Assembly (NCBI RefSeq): GCF_016745395.1
Contig: NZ_JAERVJ010000008.1
Span: 167,289 to 231,288, forward strand
Source: Methylocystis sp. Sn-Cys
Lineage (GTDB): Bacteria > Pseudomonadota > Alphaproteobacteria > Rhizobiales > Beijerinckiaceae
Direction: 5' to 3'
Length of the DNA stretch: 64,000 bases
The position numbers were made by a program, and so were the translations under genes. Below are positions 26,897-36,470 of the stretch, piece by piece. Under the pieces are notes generated by a model. The model ran no database searches. It was not told where the DNA came from and saw nothing but the letters and a program-made list of their open reading frames with translations. The stretch's first letter is position 1; every line of letters starts with the position of its first letter.

Positions 26897-28417
26897 CAGG
26901 ACGTCCTCAATGCAGAGGGCGGCCGCAAGATCCGGACGACATGGGGAGAGCTGGCTTGGCAGCTCGGGGGCGCCGAAGCCTTCGACATGATCGCCGAGAA
27001 TGACGCCAACGGCATCGCGCCGGGCTCGCACCTGCTCGAAACGATCTTCAAGAAATACGCCCCATGCTTGATCCTGATCGACGAGTGGGTGGCTTATCTG
27101 CGGCAGATCTATCGGGTCGAAGGGCTACCGTCGGGTTCGTTTGATGCGAACTTGTCGTTCGTCCAATCGCTAACCGAAGCGGTGAAGTCGAGCCCCGGCA
27201 CCTTGCTGGTCGCGTCATTGCCAGCCTCGCAGATCGAGGTTGGCGGCGAAGGCGGACAGGAGGCGCTCGCGCGACTGAAGCAGACCTTCAGCCGTGTTGA
27301 ATCGTCGTGGCGGCCTGCGAGCCAGGAGGAGAGCTACGAGATCGTCCGGCGGCGGTTGTTCAAAGAGATTTCCGATGACAAATTCCACCACCGGGACAAC
27401 ACGCTGAAGCAGTTCGCCAAGCTCTATCGCGAGAACGCTAACGACTTCCCGCAGGGCTGCGCCGACGAGGATTACCGGCGCAAGCTGGAAAAGGCCTATC
27501 CGATCCATCCCGAGCTGTTCGACCAACTCTATACGAGTTGGGGGTCTCTGGAGAAGTTCCAGCGCACGCGCGGCGTGCTTCGCCTGATGGCGCAAGCGAT
27601 CCATGAGCTTTGGATGAATGGCGACCCCTCTGTGATGATCATGCCCGGCAGTGTGGCCGTGAGTTCGCCGCGCGTCGAGCCGGAATTGCTCCACTACCTC
27701 GACTTGAGCTGGCAATCGATCATCGCCGGCGATGTCGATGGCACGGCGTCCACGCCTTATAAGATCGACCAGTCGGCGCCGAATCTGAACCGCTATTCGG
27801 CGACGAGACGCGTCGCGCGCGCAATTTTCATCGGGACGGCGCCGACGCACCAGCAACCGAACACCGGCCTTGACGACAAGCAGGAGGTTCTGATCAAGGC
27901 GGTGCAGGCCTCCGTGAGTGGGATGATCCCGGGGCCATTCGCCTATGCCGAGCGATGGGACGAGAAGTCTGACACCTATCTGGGCCTTGCCATCGAGCGG
28001 GCCGCTAACGCGGCAGTCGTGATCGACAGCGACAGCGTCATCGTGAAACCTGCCGTGGCCGAGGCCCATCGACCGGCTCCGGTACTGGCTGGAGGCGGCG
28101 GGGGCACACAAGGCCCGGGCGAGAAAGCGTCAGACACGGGGGCACAGCCGGAGGGTAGCGCGCCCCAGACCGCGCCTGCTGAGAGGAAGCCAACCCGCTT
28201 CACAGGTAGCGTGATGATCTCGCCGGAGCGCCCAGCCCGCGACATCCATCAGATTGTCGAAGCGATCGTCGAGCAGCTCACAACGCTGCCGGGGAGTTCG
28301 GTGAAGCTGAGGCTCGAGATCGACGCCGAAGTTCCATCAGGGCTCGACCGGGCGAAGGTGCGGACGCTGGTGGAGAACGCCAACACGCTCGGGTTCATCG
28401 ACAAGTCGGTGGAGTAG
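26876..28417 (+). pseudogene. DUF499 ATP-binding protein, N-truncated with internal deletion
   Basis: The 513-codon open frame matches parts of DUF499 proteins (normally about 1,000 residues or more). The N-terminal roughly 120 residues with the nucleotide loop are absent: similarity starts at GRKIRTTWGELAWQLGG. From there to IFIGTAPTHQQPNTGLDDKQ it is continuous; it then jumps in frame to EVLIKAVQASVSGM and on to the normal C-terminus (PARDIHQIVEAIVEQLTTLP, AKVRTLVENANTLGFIDKSV). About 250 residues seem to be missing at the jump; this is from memory of the family. DUF499 genes usually sit beside DUF1156 methylases in mobile, defence-like loci; that partner is absent. Confidence 0.75.
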
Positions 28418-28793
28418 GTCCTCGCACAAGAGGAGGAACTTTGTTATGCCGATGACGGTACTTTTGTAGGGCGTGCGGCGACGTCGCTGTTCGCTTGAGA
28501 GGGTACTCGGAGAGGCAATCGAGGCCGATAGATGCCGCCATGCAAAAAAAATTTCTTGGGTAAATTCCATTTGAAATCAAAAGCGTAGCATTTTGACGGC
28601 CTTTGGTGTAGGCGATCATGAGCAGAACCGACGAAGAAAGCCAATTAAGTCAATATGTTAGGCATGATTTGAACAATCGAGTGGGAGTAGGGGAATAGGA
28701 CACCGTGGAGGGCATTGGAGCGAGATAGCGTAGAAAAGATGACGGGGCCAACCTACTTCAGGCGGACGCCAGCGCTGACAAGCTAAATGCAAA
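28418..28793. other. Gene-poor spacer at the left side of the epoxide/CoM cluster
   Basis: This 376-bp stretch is more AT-rich than its surroundings (for example CATGCAAAAAAAATTTC at about 28542). No convincing gene is seen. A minus-strand frame around 28570-28619 reads IAYTKGRQNATLLISNGIY, which could be a gene scrap, but I do not recognise it. It also holds one copy of a direct repeat shared with the right edge of the island. Confidence 0.5.
28668..28688 (+). repeat. Left copy of 21-bp imperfect direct repeat
   Basis: TTT(G)AACAATCGAG(T)GGGAGT; 19 of 21 bases match 44462-44482. The two copies bracket the epoxide/CoM gene cluster. Confidence 0.5.
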
Positions 28794-29561
28794 TCACACC
28801 GCTGTGAGGCCGCCATCCAGGATCAGATTGCTCCCCGTCGCGAATTTGGCCTCGTCGCTCAGCATGAAGAGCGCCGCCTGGGCGATTTCCTCCGCCGTCG
28901 CATATCGACCCATGGGATACCTTGCCAAACGGCGTGACCGCGCTTCGGGGGAAGCGTCGCCGCCAAGCAGGCGCAGGCCCATCTCGGTCGAAGCTATAGT
29001 CCCGGGCGAAATCGAGTTGATCCGAATCCCGAAGGACGCATAGTCGGCGGCCATCTGGCGCGTCAGGCTGAGGACGGCGCCCTTCGATGCGCAATAGGCG
29101 GCCATGTTCTGGATGCCGACCAGGCCTGCGATCGACGCGATGTTGAGGATCACGCCGCGGCGCCGTTCCATCATGCCGGGCAACACCGCCTTGGAAGTCA
29201 TGACGACGCCGCAGACATTGACGCTCATGATCCTTCGCCAGGACTCTTCGTCGGCTTCGTGCACAGAGCCGAGCGCGGCGACGCCGGCATTATTGACCAA
29301 TCCGTCGATGTCTCCCAGCGCCTCTCCGACCTGCCGCGCCGCACTCGATATTGCGCGCCAGTCCGAAACGTCGGCTCCCAAGCCAATCGATCTCGCGCCG
29401 TCCTCCGTCAACGACCGCGCGACGTCCTCGGCGCCCGCGCCATTGACGTCGATGATACCCACCGCGGCGCCTTCGCTCGCCAGCAATTGCGAGATCGCGC
29501 GGCCGAGGCCGCCGGCGCCGCCCGTCACGATGATCGTCTTTCCTGAAACGCGTCCGGTCAT
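28794..29561 (-). CDS. SDR dehydrogenase, probable hydroxyalkyl-CoM dehydrogenase
   Basis: The 255-residue short-chain dehydrogenase has the NAD site TGGAGGLG (13-20), NNAGVAALG, and the catalytic Ser143, Tyr156 and Lys160 (NIASIAG, AAYCASKGAV). It ends in LILDGGLTAV, similar to the end of Xanthobacter R-HPCDH. Next to the 2-oxopropyl-CoM reductase gene (10-base gap) it most likely oxidises 2-hydroxyalkyl-CoM to 2-oxoalkyl-CoM. Of the two sulfonate-binding Arg residues of R-HPCDH, the one just before the catalytic Tyr (GRSAY) is replaced here (NMAAY, Met153), while an Arg in GLRLLGG may match the second. Stereospecificity is therefore open. Confidence 0.75.
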   Translation of the reverse strand: MTGRVSGKTIIVTGGAGGLGRAISQLLASEGAAVGIIDVNGAGAEDVARSLTEDGARSIGLGADVSDWRAISSAARQVGEALGDIDGLVNNAGVAALGSVHEADEESWRRIMSVNVCGVVMTSKAVLPGMMERRRGVILNIASIAGLVGIQNMAAYCASKGAVLSLTRQMAADYASFGIRINSISPGTIASTEMGLRLLGGDASPEARSRRLARYPMGRYATAEEIAQAALFMLSDEAKFATGSNLILDGGLTAV

Positions 29562-29571
29562 CTGCGCGTCG

Positions 29572-31140
<1,569 letters not shown>

Positions 31141-31204
31141 TTACGCTACTCGCCGACAGATTTGATCAGGCGTTCGATGGCGTGCCGGGTGAGCTGGAAT
31201 TACA

Positions 31205-31220
31205 CTCCAGAAAATTGGAG
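31205..31220. promoter_or_regulatory. Inverted repeat in the divergent xecC/xecA control region
   Basis: CTCCA-GAAAAT-TGGAG is a perfect five-base inverted repeat with a six-base spacer, about 80 bases upstream of xecC. It could be an operator. The rest of 31129-31634 holds no gene that I can support. Confidence 0.3.
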
Positions 31221-31552
31221 CCGTCAAAACCAGGCGCCTTCAAATCTCGATGGCGCTACGGATCAGAAACTTTGCCCTGGCGATGATGACGAACCAAAGG
31301 TCATCCATGCCCTTTCATTTGCCTGATGACGATCCCCAAGGCGAGACCCGCATAGCCGAAAAGCGTGATCGCGTTTTTTCGAACAAGGCGCGCCCAGCGA
31401 AAAGTCGAACTCCGCTTCATTCATTTGGGTGATCGAGGCGCGCGGCGGACCGACATAATCGGCAATGGGACTACACGGTCGAGGCCCGTCGCTGTGACGC
31501 TGCTTTGCCTCCCGTCGGGTGCGTGCAAGGAACCTAACGCGGCGTCCCTGCG

Positions 31553-31581
31553 TTGACTTTCATCAGTTTCGGTTTTTGAAT
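31553..31581 (+). promoter_or_regulatory. Candidate sigma-70 promoter of the xecA operon
   Basis: TTGACT (31553-31558) and TTGAAT (31576-31581) are spaced by 17 bases and lie 53 bases upstream of the xecA ATG. The -35 matches five of six consensus bases, the -10 four of six. Confidence 0.45.
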
Positions 31582-31634
31582 GGATGAGATGCGGTCCAAT
31601 CGAAGCTCGAAGAAAAAGTCGACGGAGGGGACCC

Positions 31635-32765
31635 ATGAAGATCAGTGGCCGAGATATATTGATTCCGACCAGCATGGTCGGCAATTATCCCAATCCGCGC
31701 TGGTGGGACGCTTCTTTCGCCAGGCAGTTCGAGGGCAATCGGGAGCCGCCGGATTCGCTTAGCCGCGAAGCTTTAGAGGATGCTATCGGCGCGATCGCCA
31801 ACGATCAGGAACGCGCGGGGTTGGATATTATCTCGGACGGCCGTGTGCATGGCGATAATTATGCGGACACGGCCGTGTATCACTATTTCCGGAGGCTCGG
31901 ATATAATCTGCGCGGCGGTCATCTCGGCTTCCCGATCTACAGCCGCCTCCACACGGGCACGGTCGAGCAGGAGATCAAGCGCCGTGGCGCCATCATGGTT
32001 GAGCAAGCGCGCGCCTTGAAGCGCGCCACGAGCAAACCGACGAAAGTTCAGTATACCGGCGTTCAAGTTCTTGCGCAGTGCACAAACGACCTCTTCTATA
32101 AGAGCTCGCGCGATCGCGCCCTCGCTATCGCCGCCGCAATGAACGAGGACATTCGCGAAGTCGACGCGCTCGGCGTCGACTTCATTCAGCTCGACGAGTT
32201 CACCTGGCCCTATTTCTTCGAGGACTGGGCCATTGAGGCGTTCAACACGGCCGTCGAGGGCGTGAAAAACGCGCGCATCGTCGTGCATGTGTGCTGGGGC
32301 AATTGGGGCGGCACGCCTGCCTATTATCCTGATGAGACTGGTAAGCCCGGCGAGATTTATGACCTGACCAAGCGTAAGGATAGCGCGAAGGCGCCGGCGG
32401 CGACTCGCGCAATCGTGCCGAAGGCTTACGAGGCTAACATAAACGTCTTGAACCTGGAGAACTGCGGTCGCCGCATCGACGACATGTCGGGCCTCGACGC
32501 CTTCAAGGAATTCCCGCTTCCCGACAATGTCGATTTTTGGGCCGGCGTCATCGACGTCAAAAGCACCATCACCGAGACCGCGACGCAGGTGGCGGAGCGC
32601 ATCAATAATCTGTTGAAGGTCATTCCGGCAGACCGTCTCGGCGTGACGACCGACTGCGGCCTCATCTTGCTGCAACGCTACATTGCACAGGACAAGCTGC
32701 ACGCTCTCGTGGAAGGCGTGAAGCTCGTGCGTGAACAAATAAGGCAACCAATCGCGGCCGAGTGA
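31635..32765 (+). CDS. xecA: Epoxyalkane:coenzyme M transferase
   Basis: The 376-residue protein belongs to the MetE-like zinc methyltransferase superfamily and matches EaCoMT (377 residues in Xanthobacter). Conserved runs are LIPTSMVGNYPNPRWW, ISDGRVHGDNYADTAVYHYF, QLDEFTWPYFFEDWAIEAFN and the zinc ligands His218 and Cys220 in VVHVCWGNWGG plus Cys341 in TTDCGL. It opens short-chain epoxides with the thiol of CoM to give 2-hydroxyalkyl-CoM. A strong ribosome binding site (GGAGGGG) marks the ATG. It is the first gene of the long rightward operon. Confidence 0.93.
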   Translation: MKISGRDILIPTSMVGNYPNPRWWDASFARQFEGNREPPDSLSREALEDAIGAIANDQERAGLDIISDGRVHGDNYADTAVYHYFRRLGYNLRGGHLGFPIYSRLHTGTVEQEIKRRGAIMVEQARALKRATSKPTKVQYTGVQVLAQCTNDLFYKSSRDRALAIAAAMNEDIREVDALGVDFIQLDEFTWPYFFEDWAIEAFNTAVEGVKNARIVVHVCWGNWGGTPAYYPDETGKPGEIYDLTKRKDSAKAPAATRAIVPKAYEANINVLNLENCGRRIDDMSGLDAFKEFPLPDNVDFWAGVIDVKSTITETATQVAERINNLLKVIPADRLGVTTDCGLILLQRYIAQDKLHALVEGVKLVREQIRQPIAAE

Positions 32766-32827
32766 TCCTCTCGCGGCGCGGCGGTAGGTACCCGCCGCGC
32801 CCCTTTGATCGCGCTGGAGCCGCGCCC

Positions 32828-33061
32828 ATGCCCGTATTTGTCATTGCATGTCCCGATTGCGGGAACGTCACGAGGACGCTCGTCCTCGACGGCTGCCGCA
32901 TGCCCGCGGAATGGGTTTGCGGCAACTGCAAAGTCCGACGCGCAACGCCCGAGCTGACGATGGCGGAGAGACACCCGTGGGAAGAGGGCCACGGGTCTGG
33001 CTGCCTGTGTTGCGGGCCTGCGGCGGCGTCCGCGCCGACGTGTGCTCCAATAGACGGCTAG
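32828..33061 (+). CDS. Small zinc-ribbon protein in the epoxide/CoM operon
   Basis: The 77-residue protein has two CxxC knuckles (IACPDCGN and WVCGNCKV) about 25 residues apart, a typical zinc ribbon, and a later CLCCG cluster near the C-terminus. No wider similarity is recognised. It lies between xecA and the GMC oxidoreductase gene, whose ATG begins four bases after its stop. It could be a metal or redox accessory for the zinc enzyme XecA or a DNA/protein-binding regulator; the function is unknown. Confidence 0.65.
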   Translation: MPVFVIACPDCGNVTRTLVLDGCRMPAEWVCGNCKVRRATPELTMAERHPWEEGHGSGCLCCGPAAASAPTCAPIDG

Positions 33062-33064
33062 ACA

Positions 33065-34660
33065 ATGGGCGAAGCTGTTTACGATTACATCATCGTTGGC
33101 GCTGGATCGGCCGGCTGCGTGCTCGCGAACAGGCTGACCGAGGACCCGAATTGCCGCGTCCTGCTACTTGAAGCGGGCGGCGAGAGCGACTTGCCGCTCG
33201 TTCGGACGCCGGCGCTGTATGGAAGCTTGCAAGACAGCGCTTTCGACTGGGGCGACCGCACGCCGCCCCAAGCAAATTTGAATGGAAGGCGGGTTTTCCT
33301 GCCGCAAGGCCGCGCGCTCGGCGGGTCGAGCGCCATCAACTACATGATCTACATCCGCGGCAATCGCAGCGATTACGATGGTTGGGCGGCGGCGGGCGCG
33401 AAGGGCTGGTCGTACGAGGACGTGCTGCCCTATTTCCGCAAATCGGAAGGAAATCGTGATTTTTCGGACCGCTTCCACGGCGTCGACGGGCCGCTTGCAG
33501 TCTCGAGTCACAAGCCCGGTCCGCTGCTCGAGCGATATTTCGCGGGAGGAAACGAGATCGGCCTTCCGTTCAACCCGGACTTCAATGGAGAAACGCAGGA
33601 AGGCTGCGGTCCTTTGCAAGCGACGATCGCCGATGGCGCGCGATGCAGCGCCGCAGACGCATTTCTTGCGCCAGCACGCCATCGCAAGAATTTGACTACG
33701 TTAACGCACGCGCGCGCGACGCGGTTGCGCTTCGACGGACGCCGCGCGGTCGGCGTCCACTATGTGCGACTCGGCTCGGCCGAGACCGCGCGCGCCGAAA
33801 GCGAAGTCATTCTCTCAGCGGGCGCGTTGCGGTCGCCGCTTTTGCTCATGCTTTCGGGCATTGGGCCAAAGGCGGAGCTCGACAGGCAGGGCATCGACGT
33901 CCGCGTCCATCTGCCTGGCGTCGGGAAGAACCTGCAGGACCATCTGCATACGCGGGTCAGATGCGCGATCACGCAGCCGCGCACCTTTGGCGGCCTCGAT
34001 GAAACGCAGAAGGCGGCGGCGCGGCGGCAATATGAAAAGGACCGAAGCGGGCCGCTGGCGTCCAATTTTCTGGAGGCCGGCGCTTTCGTGAGACTTCGGG
34101 AAGCAAGCCCCGAGTTGCAGCTTTTCTTCCTCGCCCAGCTCGCGCCCGACTATCCGGAAGCAGGGCCGACCAATCGACACGGTCTGACGTTCACCGCCTA
34201 TGTCAATCGCCCGCGCAGCCGCGGCTCCGTCTCGCTCTTATCGTCGGATCCGCTCGATCGGCCGTCCGTCGACTTCAACTACCTTGCGGATCCCGACGAT
34301 TTGAGACTCGCCATCGAGGGCGTGCAATGCAGCTTGCAGCTTCTCCACGCCAAAGCGTTCGACGATATTCGCGGCGAGGAGATTGCGCCGGGCGTTGCGG
34401 CGAGAAGCCTGGCGGAAATCGAAGCGTTTGTGCGCCGCACAGCGTCCACGACCTGGCATCCGGCGGGAACTTGTAAGATGGGCTGCGACGACATGGCCGT
34501 CGTCGACGCCCAACTTTGCGTGCAGGGCGTCACGGGACTGAGGATCGTCGACGCCTCGGTGATGCCGACGATCGTCAGCGGGAACACCAACGCGCCGGTT
34601 ATCATGATCGCCGAAAAGGCCGCCGACATGATCCGCAGCCAGTCCGCGGGGGCCCCATGA
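33065..34660 (+). CDS. GMC-family FAD-dependent oxidoreductase
   Basis: The 531-residue protein has the FAD-binding YDYIIVGAGSAGCVLANRL, GMC signatures (GRALGGSSAINYMIYIRGN and SAGALRSPLLLMLSGIGPK), the catalytic His in TTWHPAGTCKMG, and the C-terminal GNTNAPVIMIAEKAADMI. Members oxidise alcohols (choline, alkanols, polyethylene glycol) with an FAD hydride step and often a quinone or O2 acceptor. Inside this operon it may oxidise the hydroxyalkyl-CoM or a related alcohol; this is inference. No signal peptide is seen. It overlaps the following gene by four bases (ATGA). Confidence 0.88.
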   Translation: MGEAVYDYIIVGAGSAGCVLANRLTEDPNCRVLLLEAGGESDLPLVRTPALYGSLQDSAFDWGDRTPPQANLNGRRVFLPQGRALGGSSAINYMIYIRGNRSDYDGWAAAGAKGWSYEDVLPYFRKSEGNRDFSDRFHGVDGPLAVSSHKPGPLLERYFAGGNEIGLPFNPDFNGETQEGCGPLQATIADGARCSAADAFLAPARHRKNLTTLTHARATRLRFDGRRAVGVHYVRLGSAETARAESEVILSAGALRSPLLLMLSGIGPKAELDRQGIDVRVHLPGVGKNLQDHLHTRVRCAITQPRTFGGLDETQKAAARRQYEKDRSGPLASNFLEAGAFVRLREASPELQLFFLAQLAPDYPEAGPTNRHGLTFTAYVNRPRSRGSVSLLSSDPLDRPSVDFNYLADPDDLRLAIEGVQCSLQLLHAKAFDDIRGEEIAPGVAARSLAEIEAFVRRTASTTWHPAGTCKMGCDDMAVVDAQLCVQGVTGLRIVDASVMPTIVSGNTNAPVIMIAEKAADMIRSQSAGAP

Positions 34661-35613
34661 CGTCGCCGCGCGAAATTCGAACCGAGCCGGACAAGCGGCG
34701 CACTCTGGACGAACTTGCGTCCATGGTCCCCGACGGCACCATCGTCGCGGTTGGCGGCGGCCTGTCGTCTCGCGAACCCATGGCGCTCTTGCGCGCGCTG
34801 CTGCGCAGAGGGGCGACGGGTCTGACGGTCGTCGGTTCGGCGCATGGCATCGACGTCGACCTTCTCTGCGCGGGCGGCGCCCTGGCGCGTTCCGCCGAGA
34901 GTTATGTCGGTTTCGAGCAGGATTTTGGCCTTGCGCCAAACTACCGTCGCGCGCTCGAATCTGGCGCCGTCGAAGTGGCGGACAGCTGCTGCTATACGCT
35001 GGTGCAGCAGTTGCGCGCGGCGATCCAGGGATTGCCGTTCATGCCGATACGCTCCGTGCGCGGCACGGGCTTTATGACGCTGCACCCTGAATACAGGCTT
35101 ATGACCTGCCCCTTTACCGGGGAGGAACTGCTGCTCGTGCCAGCGTTGGAGCCAGACGTCGCGTTGATCCATGCCCAATATGGGGACGAGAGGGGAAATC
35201 TCGTCATTCAAGGGCCGCCGGTGGCCGATCTGCTTTTCGCACGCGCGTCGAAACTCGTTCTGGCGACAGTGGAGAAGATCGTTACAACGCAGGACCTGCA
35301 GGGCATGACCGGCGCTGTTCTTCCCTATTTCTACGTCGCAGCAATCTGCGAAGCGCCGATGGGCGCCCATCCGACAGCATGCTATCCATTCTACGGATAC
35401 GACCGGCCGCATACGGCGCTCTACCACGCGGCGGCGCGTGCAGGCGCTGAAAGCTTCAAGAGCAACTACCTCGACGTCTTCGTGCACGGCGCCGCGTCCC
35501 ATGACGCCTATCTTGCACGCATCGGCGGAGAGGCCACGCGCGCGCGGCTTGCGTCCTGGGCGAATGGCGACGACGCCTGGATGAACCTCTATCGCGACGA
35601 GGCGCCGGCATGA
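34657..35613 (+). CDS. CoA-transferase-fold subunit A (GctA/IpdA-like)
   Basis: The 318-residue protein has class I CoA-transferase alpha-subunit features: DELASMVPDGTIVAVGGGLS near the N-terminus, RALLRRGATGLTVVGSAHGI, FTGEELLLVPALEPDVALIH, AQYGDERGNLVIQG and the later IVTTQDLQ. It should form a complex with the beta-type subunit encoded next, the two genes overlapping by ATGA. In ethene- and vinyl chloride-degrading actinobacteria, CoA-transferase genes occur in epoxide/CoM clusters and are proposed to activate the oxidised CoM thioether acid. The same role is plausible here, but the partner lacks the usual catalytic Glu. Confidence 0.8.
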   Translation: MTSPREIRTEPDKRRTLDELASMVPDGTIVAVGGGLSSREPMALLRALLRRGATGLTVVGSAHGIDVDLLCAGGALARSAESYVGFEQDFGLAPNYRRALESGAVEVADSCCYTLVQQLRAAIQGLPFMPIRSVRGTGFMTLHPEYRLMTCPFTGEELLLVPALEPDVALIHAQYGDERGNLVIQGPPVADLLFARASKLVLATVEKIVTTQDLQGMTGAVLPYFYVAAICEAPMGAHPTACYPFYGYDRPHTALYHAAARAGAESFKSNYLDVFVHGAASHDAYLARIGGEATRARLASWANGDDAWMNLYRDEAPA

Positions 35614-36470
35614 TTGCAAGCTGCACTCTCGGCGAAATGATGATCACGGCGTTGACGCGCACCATACAGGACGGCGAGCTCGTCTTTCACGGTTTTGGCT
35701 CACCCCTCGTGCAACTCGCGATGCATGTCGCCAAGCGCACGCATGCGCCGCGCATGGGGCTCGTCGCCGGGGCCACTTACGGGGTCGACCCCGCGCCGCG
35801 TTTCCTGACGCCCACTTCCAATGACTGGGCCATGGATCAGGGCGCGGCCGCTTCGCTCGGCATCGAAGAATTGTTCGATCTCGCAGCGGCCGGGCGGCTT
35901 GGGCGGATGTTCCTTTCCGGTCTGCAGATCGATCGGTGGGGCAATTGCAATGTGACGGCGCTCGGCGCGCCGCGCATGGCGATGAAGCTTCCGGGCGGCG
36001 GCGGCGGCGGCAATCTCTCATGCGATGCGCAACGCGTCACCCTCTGGACGCCCGCGCATCGCGCCGAGATCGACGCGAAGGGACGACGCCGCTTTCGGCT
36101 GGTCGAGGCTTGCGACTTCATCACCAATCTCGGCCATCGCGACGCTGCGGGACGGCCCAGAAAGGCATATGGCCATCGCGGCCGCGGCCCGCAGTTTCTG
36201 GTTACAGAGCTCGGCCTTTTCGATTACGAGGCGGATGGCCATATGCGCCTCGTCGCGCTCTATCCCGACACGACGATCGAGGACGCGCAGGAAAACACCG
36301 GCTTTGCGCTTCCGATGGCGGATCGCGTCGGCGTCATCGCGCCGCCGACGCGGTCCGTCGTCGATCTGATCCGCAAGCTCGATCCGCTGCGCGTGCACGA
36401 GAAGGAAATCCGGCCGGTGGATTTGAAGCGGCGCTTCGACCTCGTCGAGCAGCGTGAGGAGCGCGCGTAA
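35610..36470 (+). CDS. CoA-transferase-fold subunit B (GctB/IpdB-like)
   Basis: The 286-residue protein matches the beta subunit of glutaconate CoA-transferase-like enzymes: DGELVFHGFGSPLVQLAMHV, MDQGAAASLG, MFLSGLQIDRWGNCNVTALG and a Gly-rich loop LPGGGGGGNLSC. In true CoA-transferases an E-x-G type segment supplies the catalytic Glu before the VDP run; here that region reads GLVAGATYGVDPAP with no Glu. This resembles IpdB, which works as a hydrolase rather than a transferase. Whether it transfers CoA or hydrolyses a CoA substrate is therefore open. It overlaps both neighbours. Confidence 0.78.
   Translation: MIASCTLGEMMITALTRTIQDGELVFHGFGSPLVQLAMHVAKRTHAPRMGLVAGATYGVDPAPRFLTPTSNDWAMDQGAAASLGIEELFDLAAAGRLGRMFLSGLQIDRWGNCNVTALGAPRMAMKLPGGGGGGNLSCDAQRVTLWTPAHRAEIDAKGRRRFRLVEACDFITNLGHRDAAGRPRKAYGHRGRGPQFLVTELGLFDYEADGHMRLVALYPDTTIEDAQENTGFALPMADRVGVIAPPTRSVVDLIRKLDPLRVHEKEIRPVDLKRRFDLVEQREERA

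Noticed and set aside
26876..28417. DUF499 gene as part of an active defence system
   Set aside because: The nucleotide-binding N-terminus and an internal block are missing and no DUF1156 methylase or nuclease partner is present.
28395..28619. Minus-strand frame downstream of the DUF499 remnant
   Set aside because: It has a few protein-like stretches but no ribosome binding site, no family match and lies in an AT-rich junction; treated as a possible scrap only.
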